Shown piece by piece: positions 7,516 to 15,592 of a stretch of 30,825 bases of DNA. The notes under the pieces are model-generated. The model did not search any database. It was not told where the DNA came from and was given only the letters and a program-made list of their open reading frames with translations. This stretch comes from Candidatus Thioglobus plumae (GTDB lineage Bacteria; Pseudomonadota; Gammaproteobacteria; PS1; Pseudothioglobaceae), in the NCBI GenBank assembly GCA_910595815.1, contig CAJVCM010000028.1, forward strand, positions 1 through 30,825, read 5' to 3'. Within the stretch, counting starts at the first letter, position 1; each line of letters begins with the position of its first letter. The translations under genes and the position numbers were made by a program.

Positions 7516-7567
7516 TGACGCCGTTAATTAGTGGCGTCACTATTGATGACAGACTGTCATCTTTACT
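7516..7567 (+). terminator. Two adjacent hairpins between the YdjM-like gene and the acquired oxygenase gene
   Basis: The first hairpin pairs TGACGCC (7516-7522) with GGCGTCA (7533-7539) and extends inward by G-T and T-A pairs around AATT. The second is the near-perfect palindrome GATGACAG-A-CTGTCATC (7545-7561) followed by TTTACTTT on the plus strand. The T-rich tail favours termination of the plus-strand transcript from 7497. The opposite gene ends only 7 bases away at 7568, so the pair may also stop minus-strand transcription. Confidence 0.5.
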
Positions 7568-8197
7568 TTAAGAGCGGGCTAGGCGCTTTAAGAAGCCCTC
7601 ACGCGAACCAGCATTGATCCAGCCAGTGGCGATCGTCTTGCTGAGTTCGTTATTTACCCGGCCACGGTGGATGTGAGAGGGGGAGGCAGGAAAGATCACT
7701 AACTTTCCTCGCTCTGCAGTTTCATGATGCTGCTGCCAGTGGAACTCTGTACCAGCCTCTTCCACAGAATCACAGTAAAGGATCCAGGCTAACACGCGAT
7801 TTCCTGGCTCGGTGGCTTCATCGCTAATCGTCCAGTCGCAGTGCCATTGGCGGAAGCCCTCACCGGGCGCGTAACGTTGTAGGTTGAATATAGGCATTAC
7901 AAATAACTCCTGGTCTGGGCAGACCTGGCGAAATAGTGGTCGCTCCTGTAGGTAATGCTCCAGTCCTGCTGAGACACCTCTCATGATCAGATCTGCGAGT
8001 GCGAATTTCTCAGGGTCAGAGCGGTTGAGCGCCACAAGACTGATGTCCGTTGAAACTTTAGCCGGCTCCGCATTACTACCACCGGGACCAAAGGCCACAC
8101 CTGGACGCTGTAGATCTTGGCGTCGTTCAAAGAAGTCCATGACGCCATCAGCAACCGCCTCATAGCCAGAATTTTGGTATCGATCAATTAGCCGCAT
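7568..8197 (-). CDS. 2-oxoglutarate-Fe(II) oxygenase, prolyl-4-hydroxylase-like (probably acquired)
   Basis: A 209-residue oxygenase with the double-stranded beta-helix signature: His119 and Asp121 in 'RQWHCDWT', His177 in 'SHIHRGRV', and Lys187 ten residues later in 'SKTIATGW'. A lysine at that distance binds 2-oxoglutarate in prolyl 4-hydroxylases, so this is the P4H-like group; the substrate is unknown. The ATG at 8197 is chosen because an open frame upstream to 8278 overlaps the 3' end of guaB and encodes low-complexity Thr/Asn/Gln. No good Shine-Dalgarno is seen. Hand counts of 7621-7740 and 8041-8100 give about 54-55% GC, far above most neighbours, and the shift falls at both gene edges. 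It follows guaB by 31 bases on the same strand and could ride on that operon. Confidence 0.85.
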   Translation of the reverse strand: MRLIDRYQNSGYEAVADGVMDFFERRQDLQRPGVAFGPGGSNAEPAKVSTDISLVALNRSDPEKFALADLIMRGVSAGLEHYLQERPLFRQVCPDQELFVMPIFNLQRYAPGEGFRQWHCDWTISDEATEPGNRVLAWILYCDSVEEAGTEFHWQQHHETAERGKLVIFPASPSHIHRGRVNNELSKTIATGWINAGSREGFLKRLARS

Positions 8198-8228
8198 GTC
8201 AGAAATTTCTTTATGTGAAATTTGATTG

Positions 8229-9689
8229 TTATTGGTGGTAGTTTGGTGCTTCTTTAGTGATACTAACATCATGCACATGCGACTCTACCATGCCTGCCGA
8301 GGTGACTTGCACAAATGCCGCTTCAGTGCGCATTTTGTCTAGCGTTTCACAACCGGTATAACCCATCGATGATCTAACACCACCGACCATTTGGTGAATG
8401 ATAGGGCGTACAGAGCCTTTGAATGGCACGCGACCTTCGACACCTTCTGGTACTAATTTGTCTGCCTTAGAGTCTGACTGGAAATAACGATCAGAAGATC
8501 CATGTGCTTGATTCATGGCGCCAATGGATCCCATGCCACGGTACGATTTGTATGAGCGGCCTTGGTAAAGTTCTACTTCACCTGGTGACTCTTCAGTACC
8601 TGCTAACATTGAGCCAAGCATGACGCAGTAAGCACCTGCAGCGAAGGCTTTAGCAATATCACCTGAATAGCGAATACCGCCATCAGCAATCAATGGAATG
8701 CCAGTACCTCTTAGTGCGTCAGCTACATCTGAGATGGCCGTAATTTGTGGTACACCGACACCAGCAACAATACGCGTGGTACAAATACTGCCTGGGCCAA
8801 TACCTACTTTAACACAGTCTGCACCTGCTTTAACTAGATCAAGTGCTGCTGCACCGGTGGCAATATTACCAGCAATAATGTTTAAATTAGGATGTTTGGC
8901 TTTGGTTTTTTTAACACGATCAAGTACACCTTGGGAATGTCCGTGTGCTGTATCAATCACAATCACATCTACACCCGCTTCAACCAGTGCATCGATGCGC
9001 TCACCTGTGCCAGCTGCAACACCAACGGCTGCACCGACACGTAGTTGCTCGGCATCGTCTTTACAGGCGTTTGGAAAATCGCTAGATTTTTGAATGTCTC
9101 TAACCGTAATCATGCCCAATAGATCAAATTGATCGTTGGTGATGATTACACGTTCAATACGGTGTTGTTGTAATAGGGCGCGCACTTCTGCCATATTGGT
9201 GCCTTCAGCCACAGTAATAAGTTTGTCTTGCGGTGTCATGACATTTTCGACCACTTCATCTAATCGAGTTTCAAATCGAACATCACGACCAGTGACTAAA
9301 CCAACAATGGTGTTACCATCAACTACTGGCAGGGCAGAAATATTGTGTCGCTGCTGCATCTCAAAAATATCTTTAATGGTAGCTTTAGGTGAAATACTAA
9401 TAGGGTCTTTAATAATGCCTGATTCAAAACGCTTAACGTCGCGTACTTCATTAGCCTGTTGTTCAATTGACATATTCTTATGAATAATGCCAATACCACC
9501 TTCTTGGGCGATAGTAATAGCCAATCTGGCTTCAGTGACTGTATCCATCGCAGCTGATAGAATCGGCGTATTGAGCGTGATATTTTTAGTTAGTTGCGTT
9601 TTTAAGCTGACTTCCTTTGGCATGGTAGTTGAATGTGCCGGAACCAATAATACATCATCAAATGTTAGTGCGGTTTTTAGTAAGTTCAT
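8229..9689 (-). CDS. guaB: IMP dehydrogenase
   Basis: GuaB oxidises IMP to XMP with NAD+, the first committed step of GMP synthesis. The 486-residue protein matches the Escherichia coli length (488). It has the N-terminal 'ALTFDDVLLVPAHS' barrel opening, a pair of CBS domains inserted at about residues 93-200, the flavin-barrel 'VDVIVIDTAHGHS' strand, and the catalytic loop 'GIGPGSICTTR' with Cys303. The C-terminal flap 'GMGSIGAMNQAHGSSDRYFQ' is also clear. A GGAGA (9700-9696) six bases before the ATG lies inside the 3' end of ygiM, whose stop abuts this start. The usual partner guaA is not downstream; the GC-rich oxygenase gene sits there instead. Confidence 0.97.
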   Translation of the reverse strand: MNLLKTALTFDDVLLVPAHSTTMPKEVSLKTQLTKNITLNTPILSAAMDTVTEARLAITIAQEGGIGIIHKNMSIEQQANEVRDVKRFESGIIKDPISISPKATIKDIFEMQQRHNISALPVVDGNTIVGLVTGRDVRFETRLDEVVENVMTPQDKLITVAEGTNMAEVRALLQQHRIERVIITNDQFDLLGMITVRDIQKSSDFPNACKDDAEQLRVGAAVGVAAGTGERIDALVEAGVDVIVIDTAHGHSQGVLDRVKKTKAKHPNLNIIAGNIATGAAALDLVKAGADCVKVGIGPGSICTTRIVAGVGVPQITAISDVADALRGTGIPLIADGGIRYSGDIAKAFAAGAYCVMLGSMLAGTEESPGEVELYQGRSYKSYRGMGSIGAMNQAHGSSDRYFQSDSKADKLVPEGVEGRVPFKGSVRPIIHQMVGGVRSSMGYTGCETLDKMRTEAAFVQVTSAGMVESHVHDVSITKEAPNYHQ

Positions 9690-10346
9690 TTAATATCTCC
9701 TTTGATTTGTACGTTTTGGAAAGACAAAGCCTATGATAAAGCCGAAAAATAACACAAGTGCACCAACAATAAACCAGTTTCTAGCGCTGGAATCTTGGTC
9801 AGAAGTGTTGTTGTTTTGTAGTAATTGAATTTCTGCTTTAAGTCTGAGTATTTGTGACTCTAGGCTTTGATTGGTGTCTTTAAGTGCAAGAGCATCTTTG
9901 TAAATCCCTTCTACATATTCTTTTTCAGCTTGTGATTTACTGGTTTCTATTGCTAGCTTTGTATTACTTTCTTTTAACAGCTCAACCTCTTCTTCTAAAG
10001 CTTTGCTTTTAGATGTTTGTTGGGAAATCAACAATTTATTAGCATTGTAAGTTTGTCTGAGCTTTCTTAATTGTGCTTTAGCAGGTAGAACACTGGTTAA
10101 GTAACGAGAGATCATCCAGCCTGTGGTCTGCTCAAATTTCACTTGAGTCCAGCCGCTGTCAGTCGATAATAACTGTAGTTTGGTGCCAGAAGGCAACATT
10201 CTAAGTAAATTACTTGGGTTGCTTTGAATCTTGCTAGCTGATCGCATTGGGATATCAACCGTATCTGTAACATATACATACGACTGTGCATTCGCCAATG
10301 AATACATTAACAATAGTGACACAAATAAAGACTTTGTTAATCTCAT
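9690..10346 (-). CDS. ygiM: YgiM-type SH3-domain membrane protein
   Basis: A 218-residue envelope protein with four parts in order: a signal peptide (about 1-20, ending ANAQ), a bacterial SH3 domain (about 22-88, with 'IPMRSASKIQSNPSNLLRML' and 'GWTQVKFEQTTGWMISRYL'), a long coiled coil (about 90-185), and a single C-terminal membrane helix (about 189-209) followed by a basic tail. This is the TIGR04211/YgiM layout; the SH3 domain would face the periplasm. The role of the family is not established. Its ATG overlaps the valS stop (ATGA at 10346-10343), and guaB starts right after its stop, so the three genes are translationally linked. Confidence 0.85.
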   Translation of the reverse strand: MRLTKSLFVSLLLMYSLANAQSYVYVTDTVDIPMRSASKIQSNPSNLLRMLPSGTKLQLLSTDSGWTQVKFEQTTGWMISRYLTSVLPAKAQLRKLRQTYNANKLLISQQTSKSKALEEEVELLKESNTKLAIETSKSQAEKEYVEGIYKDALALKDTNQSLESQILRLKAEIQLLQNNNTSDQDSSARNWFIVGALVLFFGFIIGFVFPKRTNQRRY

Positions 10347-13090
10347 AAGTTGGCTATTTTCTCCAATTGTGCTGATAAATCAGCAATGGCATTTTCAACC
10401 GAGGTTAGTTTTTCTTTTTCTTTATTAACCACAGCCTCAGGCGCACCACTGATAAACTTTTCGTTATTAAGCTTACCTGCAAATTGCACCCTTTGCTTGT
10501 TTAATTTTTCAATTTCTTTGTTAAGTCGAGCTGCTTCCTGATCCTTGTCAATCAGTCCGGCTAATGGAATTAATATTTTCATTTCGCCGACTAGCGCTGT
10601 AGCTGATTCTGGTGCTTCATCATTGACGTTAAGCTGGCTAATATTTTCCAACTTAGCCAAACTACTTAACACCTGTGAGTGAGTATCTAAACAATGTTGG
10701 TCACTATTACTGATATTTTGCACGAAACAAGGTAGGGGCTTTGAAGGTGGAATGTTCATCTCACCACGGATTTGACGAATACCCAAAATAAAGGTTTGTA
10801 ACCATTGCATCTCTTCTTCAGCCTGGGTGGAGATTAAATCATTTTCAACCTCTGGGTAAGATTGAGTCATTAAGCTTTCACTATCTTTCCCTGTAAGTGT
10901 ACAACATTGCTCATAAACCTCTTCAGTAATAAATGGAATGATTGGATGTAATAAAGTCAAAATCTCGTTTAGTACCTTCAGTAGCGTAGCTTGAGTACCA
11001 GCTTTTGTTGTGTCGTCTGCTAACAATGGCTTGGATAATTCTAAATACCAATCACAATAATCATGCCATACAAATTCGTATAATTCATGACTCATTAAGT
11101 CAAGACGGTAGTCTTTTAGGTGTTTTTCAACATTCACTTTAGTGGCTTGCAAGCGTGATAGAATCCATTCATCTGAAATAGACAAACTAGCCTTGGTATC
11201 AATATTATCACCTTCAAGTTTCATCAATACAAAGCGAGAAGCGTTCCATAATTTATTACAGAAATTACGATAACCCTCAACACGCTTAAGGTCAAATTTT
11301 ATATCACGACCAAACGAAGCCAGTGCTGCAAAGGTAAATCTAAGCGCATCAGTGCCGAATGAAGGAATACCATCTGGGAATTCACCCTGAGTTTGTTTTT
11401 TAATTTTTTTCGCCATTTCTGGCTGCATCATGCCTTGGGTTCTTTTAACCAGTAAGTCATCTAAGCTAATACCATCTATTAAATCGATCGGATCAAGAAC
11501 ATTACCCTTAGACTTAGACATTTTTTGCCCTTGCCCATCTTTGATTAGACCCGTAATGTAGATGTCTTTAAATGGAACGTCGCCGGCAAATTTTAGCCCA
11601 AACATAATCATACGAGCTACCCAAAAGAAGATAATATCAAATCCTGTGACTAAAACATTGGTTGGATAAAAGCGTGACAACTGCGGGGTTTTTTCTGGCC
11701 AACCTAGGGTTGAAAATGGCCACAAAGCAGATGAAAACCACGTATCTAATACATCTTCATCTTGCCTAAGTGTTACACCTTCACCAGCTTGCATTTGCGC
11801 TTCTTCTAGTGAATCTGCTACATAAATATTGCCATCATTGTCATACCAGGCAGGAATGCGATGCCCCCACCAGATTTGCCTAGAAATACACCAGTCTTGA
11901 ATATTATCCATCCAGTTAAAATAAGTTTTATTCCAGTTTTCTGGAATAAAACGAATGTCGCCATTTTTCACTGCATCAATTGCAGGCTTGGCCAGTGGTG
12001 CAACCTTGACAAACCATTGGTCGGTCATATAAGGCTCAATCACTGAGTGGGTTCTATCACCACGAGGCACCATTAAAGTATGTGGTTCAATTTTTTCTAG
12101 CAAACCTTGGTCATCTAAATCTTTAACGATTTGTTTGCGAGCATCAAATCGATCCATACCCGCGTAAGCACTTTTAACTGTGTCGTTAATTTTGGCATCA
12201 TCAGTTAGGATATTAATGACGTCTAAGTTGTGACGCTGGCCCATTTCATAGTCGTTAAAGTCATGAGCAGGGGTAATTTTTACACAACCGGTACCAAATT
12301 CCATATCGACATAATCGTCCGCAATAATGGTTATTTTTCGATCAGTCAATGGCAAGTCAATGGTCTTGCCGATAAGGTGTATGTAGCGCTCATCGTCTGG
12401 GTGTACAGCAACTGCGCTATCACCTAGCATAGTTTCAGGGCGGGTGGTAGCAACCACCATTACTTCGTCAGTGCCAGTAATAGGGTAACGCATATGCCAC
12501 AAGGAGCCTTGCTCTTCCGTGCTAATCACTTCAAGGTCAGAGACGGCTGTGTGTAAGACCGGATCCCAATTGACCAATCGTTTACCACGATAGATTAAGC
12601 CTTCATTGAAAAGCTGAATAAAGACTTTATGTACAGCATCTGAGAGGCCGTCATCCATGGTAAAGCGTTCTCTTTCCCAATCAACCGAAGCACCAAGACG
12701 GCGCATTTGCGAAGTAATAGTGCCGCCTGAGTGTTCTTTCCAATCCCAAATCTTTTCAATAAATTTTTCACGTCCGACATCATGACGGGTAATATCTTGT
12801 GCGGCGAGTTGGCGCTCAACCACCATTTGTGTTGCAATGCCTGCGTGGTCAGTACCTGGTTGCCAAAGTGTTTGATCACCCTTACCGCGATGGTAACGGG
12901 TAAGCACATCCATAATGGTATGCTGAAAAGCGTGACCCATATGTAAACTACCTGTCACATTAGGCGGTGGCAGCATGATGCAATAGGCATTTTCGCTAGT
13001 GGAGTTTGAATCGGAAGAAAATAGATTTTTATCTTCCCAAAGCGAACGATATTTCGCTTCAATTTGTTCAGGATTGTATGTTTTTTCCAT
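10343..13090 (-). CDS. valS: Valyl-tRNA synthetase
   Basis: ValS charges tRNA-Val in the cytoplasm. The class I motifs are visible: the HIGH-type 'GSLHMGH' (His50-His53) in 'PPPNVTGSLHMGHAF', the KMSKS motif in 'GQKMSKSKGNVLDP', and the editing (CP1) domain with 'VATTRPETMLGDSAVAVHP'. The C-terminus is a Lys/Glu-rich coiled coil as in other ValRS. The start is the ATG at 13090, giving MEKTYNPEQIE as in Escherichia coli, and 915 residues. An upstream TTG at 13120 would add ten unrelated residues and is rejected. No Shine-Dalgarno is seen. It is first in the valS-ygiM-guaB operon. Confidence 0.97.
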   Translation of the reverse strand: MEKTYNPEQIEAKYRSLWEDKNLFSSDSNSTSENAYCIMLPPPNVTGSLHMGHAFQHTIMDVLTRYHRGKGDQTLWQPGTDHAGIATQMVVERQLAAQDITRHDVGREKFIEKIWDWKEHSGGTITSQMRRLGASVDWERERFTMDDGLSDAVHKVFIQLFNEGLIYRGKRLVNWDPVLHTAVSDLEVISTEEQGSLWHMRYPITGTDEVMVVATTRPETMLGDSAVAVHPDDERYIHLIGKTIDLPLTDRKITIIADDYVDMEFGTGCVKITPAHDFNDYEMGQRHNLDVINILTDDAKINDTVKSAYAGMDRFDARKQIVKDLDDQGLLEKIEPHTLMVPRGDRTHSVIEPYMTDQWFVKVAPLAKPAIDAVKNGDIRFIPENWNKTYFNWMDNIQDWCISRQIWWGHRIPAWYDNDGNIYVADSLEEAQMQAGEGVTLRQDEDVLDTWFSSALWPFSTLGWPEKTPQLSRFYPTNVLVTGFDIIFFWVARMIMFGLKFAGDVPFKDIYITGLIKDGQGQKMSKSKGNVLDPIDLIDGISLDDLLVKRTQGMMQPEMAKKIKKQTQGEFPDGIPSFGTDALRFTFAALASFGRDIKFDLKRVEGYRNFCNKLWNASRFVLMKLEGDNIDTKASLSISDEWILSRLQATKVNVEKHLKDYRLDLMSHELYEFVWHDYCDWYLELSKPLLADDTTKAGTQATLLKVLNEILTLLHPIIPFITEEVYEQCCTLTGKDSESLMTQSYPEVENDLISTQAEEEMQWLQTFILGIRQIRGEMNIPPSKPLPCFVQNISNSDQHCLDTHSQVLSSLAKLENISQLNVNDEAPESATALVGEMKILIPLAGLIDKDQEAARLNKEIEKLNKQRVQFAGKLNNEKFISGAPEAVVNKEKEKLTSVENAIADLSAQLEKIANL

Positions 13091-13163
13091 TAACGTATAA
13101 AGGCGGATAAAACTGTGCAATTATACCAATGAAATCATCTAGCAAGTATGGAAATGAAATGGC

Positions 13164-13472
13164 TTAGTTACTAGGTTTTGGTGTGTTTTCAAAGTGAAAA
13201 AAATCATGGTTCAGATACCGAGCCACATCTTCTTCATCTTCAGGAAACCAAGGGATCTCTAATACACCAACACATAATGATATTTGCTCTCTAACATCAT
13301 TTAGTGATTCCATAGAGGTATTATCGTGAATTGGGACTAAACTATTATCGTGACATCTTTGACATTCTTCGGTGTAAAGGACCTCGCCATCAATTAAAAT
13401 TCTTTTATCGATATCATTAGCGCTAACGCCAAGCATGATAAACACAGGGAAAATTCTTAAAAAATTCAACAT
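13164..13472 (-). CDS. Small periplasmic c-type cytochrome
   Basis: A 102-residue protein with a short hydrophobic N-terminus (about 1-18, a probable signal peptide ending GVSA) and one heme-c motif, CQRCH, at residues 37-41. The C-terminal part 'IPWFPEDEEDVARYLNHDFFHF' resembles the 'W-DE--DV--YLN--F' helix found in a group of small gammaproteobacterial monoheme cytochromes that I recall only loosely. No methionine stands in an obvious sixth-ligand position after the motif, so the heme may be His/X or five-coordinate. A likely promoter is TGGGCA (13509-13504), 17 bases, TATAAA (13486-13481). This is only 8 bases before the ATG, so the transcript would have almost no leader. It lies between valS and the divergent yhbQ. 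Confidence 0.8.
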   Translation of the reverse strand: MLNFLRIFPVFIMLGVSANDIDKRILIDGEVLYTEECQRCHDNSLVPIHDNTSMESLNDVREQISLCVGVLEIPWFPEDEEDVARYLNHDFFHFENTPKPSN

Positions 13473-13535
13473 ACGTTTAGTTTATAACATTTTTAAGATA
13501 GAATGCCCATAATTCGTTTCTGAGTATCTACATTA

Positions 13536-13799
13536 ATGACAGACAAAAATCATTGGTTAGTCTACCTATTACGCTGTGCTGATGATAGTCTATATTGTGG
13601 CATTACTAATCATTTGGAAAAACGTATTAAGCAGCACAACGGTGAATTAGTAGGCGGTGCTAAATACACCCGAGCGAATGGCCCATGTGAGTTGGTATAC
13701 CAAGAAAATGCTAAAGATAGAAGTACAGCTTCTAAACGAGAATATGAGATTAAATCCATGACTCGAGAGAGTAAGCTTTTATTGGTTAAAACCTCATGA
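13536..13799 (+). CDS. yhbQ: GIY-YIG endonuclease-like protein of the YhbQ/UPF0213 family
   Basis: An 87-residue GIY-YIG domain protein. The 'WLVYLLRCADDSLYCGIT' start carries the Y/G(x)10-11Y-x-G core, and 'NHLEKRIKQHNGE' and 'GAKYTRANGPCELVYQE' complete the UPF0213 pattern, ending with a basic 'KREYEIKSMTRESKLLLV' helix. Family members such as YhbQ of Escherichia coli are small DNA-repair-like nucleases with poorly known roles. No Shine-Dalgarno precedes the ATG. Its stop overlaps the start of the Rof-like gene by ATGA at 13796-13799, so the two are translationally coupled. Confidence 0.9.
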   Translation: MTDKNHWLVYLLRCADDSLYCGITNHLEKRIKQHNGELVGGAKYTRANGPCELVYQENAKDRSTASKREYEIKSMTRESKLLLVKTS

Positions 13800-14011
13800 G
13801 CGATTATCAAACAATATCTTGCGAAGCGCACAGTATCTACGAACTAGCGATTATGCGCGGTCAATCAATACAAGTGAGTATTGATGGCGACATGCAAATC
13901 ATTCAACCTAAAGACATTCTCACCAAGACAGGTGCTGAATATTTAATTTTTGTAGATGAAAACAATGTTCAGCAAGAATTACGTGCAGATCTCATTATAG
14001 TAAATCCTTAG
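13796..14011 (+). CDS. Rof-like Rho-binding antiterminator family protein
   Basis: A 71-residue protein with the Rof (YaeO) pattern: 'YQTISCEAHSIYELAIMRG' at the N-terminus (Rof: 'Y-PI-C--YD-LELA'), a middle beta segment ending 'DILTKTGAEYLIF', and a closing 'ELRADLIIV'. Rof binds Rho and inhibits termination in enterobacteria, so this may modulate the Rho encoded at 29401. The match is by short motifs and length only. It is coupled to yhbQ by an ATGA overlap and ends 40 bases before the converging yaiI stop. Confidence 0.65.
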   Translation: MSDYQTISCEAHSIYELAIMRGQSIQVSIDGDMQIIQPKDILTKTGAEYLIFVDENNVQQELRADLIIVNP

Positions 14012-14051
14012 TACAGTTTTTATTAAGAAATCCTTTAGTTTGATTGTTTAT

Positions 14052-14519
14052 CTAGGGTTTGGCTTGGTTTAGCCAGCGGTCTAAATGGTTTGCAAAAGTT
14101 TGTCTGTCTGCCTGGTTTAAGGGCGAAGGGCCTCCCGTTTGCACGCCGCTAGAGCGTATAACATCCATAAAGTCGCGCATACTTAATTTTGACTTTATAT
14201 TGCCTTTATTAAACAGCTCGCCTCTTGGGCTTAGGGCTAAGCCACCTTTGGTAATTACTTCGTCAGCTAGCGGTATGTCACTAGTAATGACTAGATCACC
14301 TGCACTTATTCGTTTAACGATTTCATTATCAGCTACATCGAACCCAGCGCTTACCTGTATAAAATTTAAGTAACGAGAAGGGGGTAAGTGTAGCACATGG
14401 TTAGCGACTAAGGTGATTTCAGTTTGTGTGCGGTTAGCCGCTTTAAAAAGTACCTCTTTTATCACCACAGGGCATGCATCAGCATCAACCCAAATTTTCA
14501 ACTGATTCTTAGTCTTCAT
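14052..14519 (-). CDS. yaiI: YaiI/YqxD family protein (UPF0178, DUF188)
   Basis: A 155-residue cytoplasmic protein of the YaiI/YqxD family, related to PIN-like nucleases. It opens with 'KIWVDADACPVVIKEVLFKAA', has 'VITSDIPLADEVITKGGLALSPRGELF' in the middle, and ends with 'FANHLDRWL'. Asp residues in the first and second blocks resemble PIN-domain acidic sites; the activity of the family is unproven. The 3' end converges with the Rof-like gene. The methyltransferase gene lies upstream on the same strand. Confidence 0.92.
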   Translation of the reverse strand: MKTKNQLKIWVDADACPVVIKEVLFKAANRTQTEITLVANHVLHLPPSRYLNFIQVSAGFDVADNEIVKRISAGDLVITSDIPLADEVITKGGLALSPRGELFNKGNIKSKLSMRDFMDVIRSSGVQTGGPSPLNQADRQTFANHLDRWLNQAKP

Positions 14520-14546
14520 TTATTAATTATAAAAGTGATTGAAGGG

Positions 14547-15158
14547 TTACTGTTTTTGCAACAGAAAATAATTGAAATCTTGTGTACTACCATTAGGGTG
14601 CGGGTGGGTTTCAGAGGTGGTTTGAATCAATGTAAAGTCATCACCCAGCAACTGCGTGATTTTATCCTTATCGTATTGCACAATGTCTAGCTCTGAGCAC
14701 TGTTTAGGCCCTGTTGTGGCAAAGGTAGCTAGTAAAAAATAACCTTGAGGTTTAAGGTATTGATTGAGTTTATTAATGTAAGTTTGTTGATCTTTTTCAT
14801 CGGTTAAAAAGTGAAAAACCGCACGATCATGCCATAAGTAAAACTGAGTGTCAGATTGAAAATTTAAGATATTTTCATTATAGAAGTTAACTTTGCTGGT
14901 GTGGACTTTCAAACGATCTTTAGTGGTTTGAATGGCAGTAGGAGATAGCTCTAATAGTGATAAATGAGTATAACCCTCATCAAGTAAATTATCAGCTAGT
15001 ATCGATATCCCAGAACCAATGTCAATAATAGAGTCAGTTTTCTGAGTGTATTTTAAGATCCACTTAAACGAAATAGTAGAGTGGGACTGGTGCCAGCTGA
15101 CTTGATTATGGTCTTTATTTTTGTAAACTTTATCCCAATGGCTAAGCATATTTTTCAT
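14547..15158 (-). CDS. Class I SAM-dependent methyltransferase
   Basis: A 203-residue Rossmann-fold methyltransferase. Motif I is 'SIIDIGSGISILADNL' (about residues 43-58), motif II/post-I is 'LSLLELSPTAI', and 'FYLWHDRAVFHFLT' corresponds to the acidic/aromatic motif. 'YLKPQGYFLLATFAT' is motif V. The N-terminus 'HWDKVYKNKDHNQVSWHQ' is shared by a group of small-molecule methyltransferases of the thiol/sulfide or aconitate type, but the substrate cannot be assigned. A GAGTTAC-like site is absent before the ATG at 15158; an ATG three codons in is an alternative start. It lies 27 bases upstream of yaiI and is divergent from gloA. Confidence 0.82.
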   Translation of the reverse strand: MKNMLSHWDKVYKNKDHNQVSWHQSHSTISFKWILKYTQKTDSIIDIGSGISILADNLLDEGYTHLSLLELSPTAIQTTKDRLKVHTSKVNFYNENILNFQSDTQFYLWHDRAVFHFLTDEKDQQTYINKLNQYLKPQGYFLLATFATTGPKQCSELDIVQYDKDKITQLLGDDFTLIQTTSETHPHPNGSTQDFNYFLLQKQ

Positions 15159-15205
15159 TCGTTTGGTGTTTATAATTATGAGTATTTGGATTATAACGAG
15201 TTACC

Positions 15206-15592
15206 ATGAGAATTTTGCACACAATGTTACGAGTAGGGGATTTGGATAAGTCTATTGCGTTTTACGTGGAAGTTTTGGGAATGAGCCTGTTGCGTCAAAA
15301 AGAATACCCCAAAGGTGAATTTACCTTGGCGTTTTTGGGTTATGGGCCAGAATCAGAAAATCCGGCGCTAGAGTTGACCTATAATTGGGGTAAGGATAAC
15401 TATGAAGTAGGCACAGGTTTTGGTCATATCGCCATTAATGTAGAAGATGTTTATAAAGCTGTCGAGGTGGCGAAAACAAAAGGCGCACAAGTGACTCGTG
15501 AAGCGGGGCCGATGAGTGCTGGCACAACCATTGTTGGGTTTTTAAAGGACCCTGACGGTTATGAAATAGAATTACTCTCTAAGAAATTTTAA
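15206..15592 (+). CDS. gloA: Lactoylglutathione lyase (glyoxalase I)
   Basis: GloA converts the methylglyoxal-glutathione hemithioacetal to S-lactoylglutathione. The four metal ligands sit exactly where Escherichia coli GloA has them: His5, Glu56, His74 and Glu122. The signatures 'HTMLRVGDLDKSIAFYVEVLGM' and 'DPDGYEIELL' are clear. At 128 residues it is slightly shorter than the 135-residue enterobacterial protein. It probably needs Ni(II) or another non-zinc metal, as the short GloA class does. Its stop overlaps the recR stop by 3 bases in convergent orientation (15589-15592). Confidence 0.96.
   Translation: MRILHTMLRVGDLDKSIAFYVEVLGMSLLRQKEYPKGEFTLAFLGYGPESENPALELTYNWGKDNYEVGTGFGHIAINVEDVYKAVEVAKTKGAQVTREAGPMSAGTTIVGFLKDPDGYEIELLSKKF

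Noticed and set aside
8198..8278. N-terminal extension of the 2-oxoglutarate oxygenase frame into guaB
   Set aside because: It overlaps the conserved guaB C-terminus and encodes Thr/Asn/Gln-rich sequence with host-like composition. The ATG at 8197 fits the gene and the composition shift.
8698..9693. Open frames on the plus strand opposite guaB
   Set aside because: They are rich in Ser, Thr, Ala and Pro with no motif; they are shadows of the conserved guaB codons.
13091..13120. TTG start for valS ten codons upstream
   Set aside because: The ATG at 13090 gives the standard ValS N-terminus MEKTYNPEQIE; the extension has no family match.
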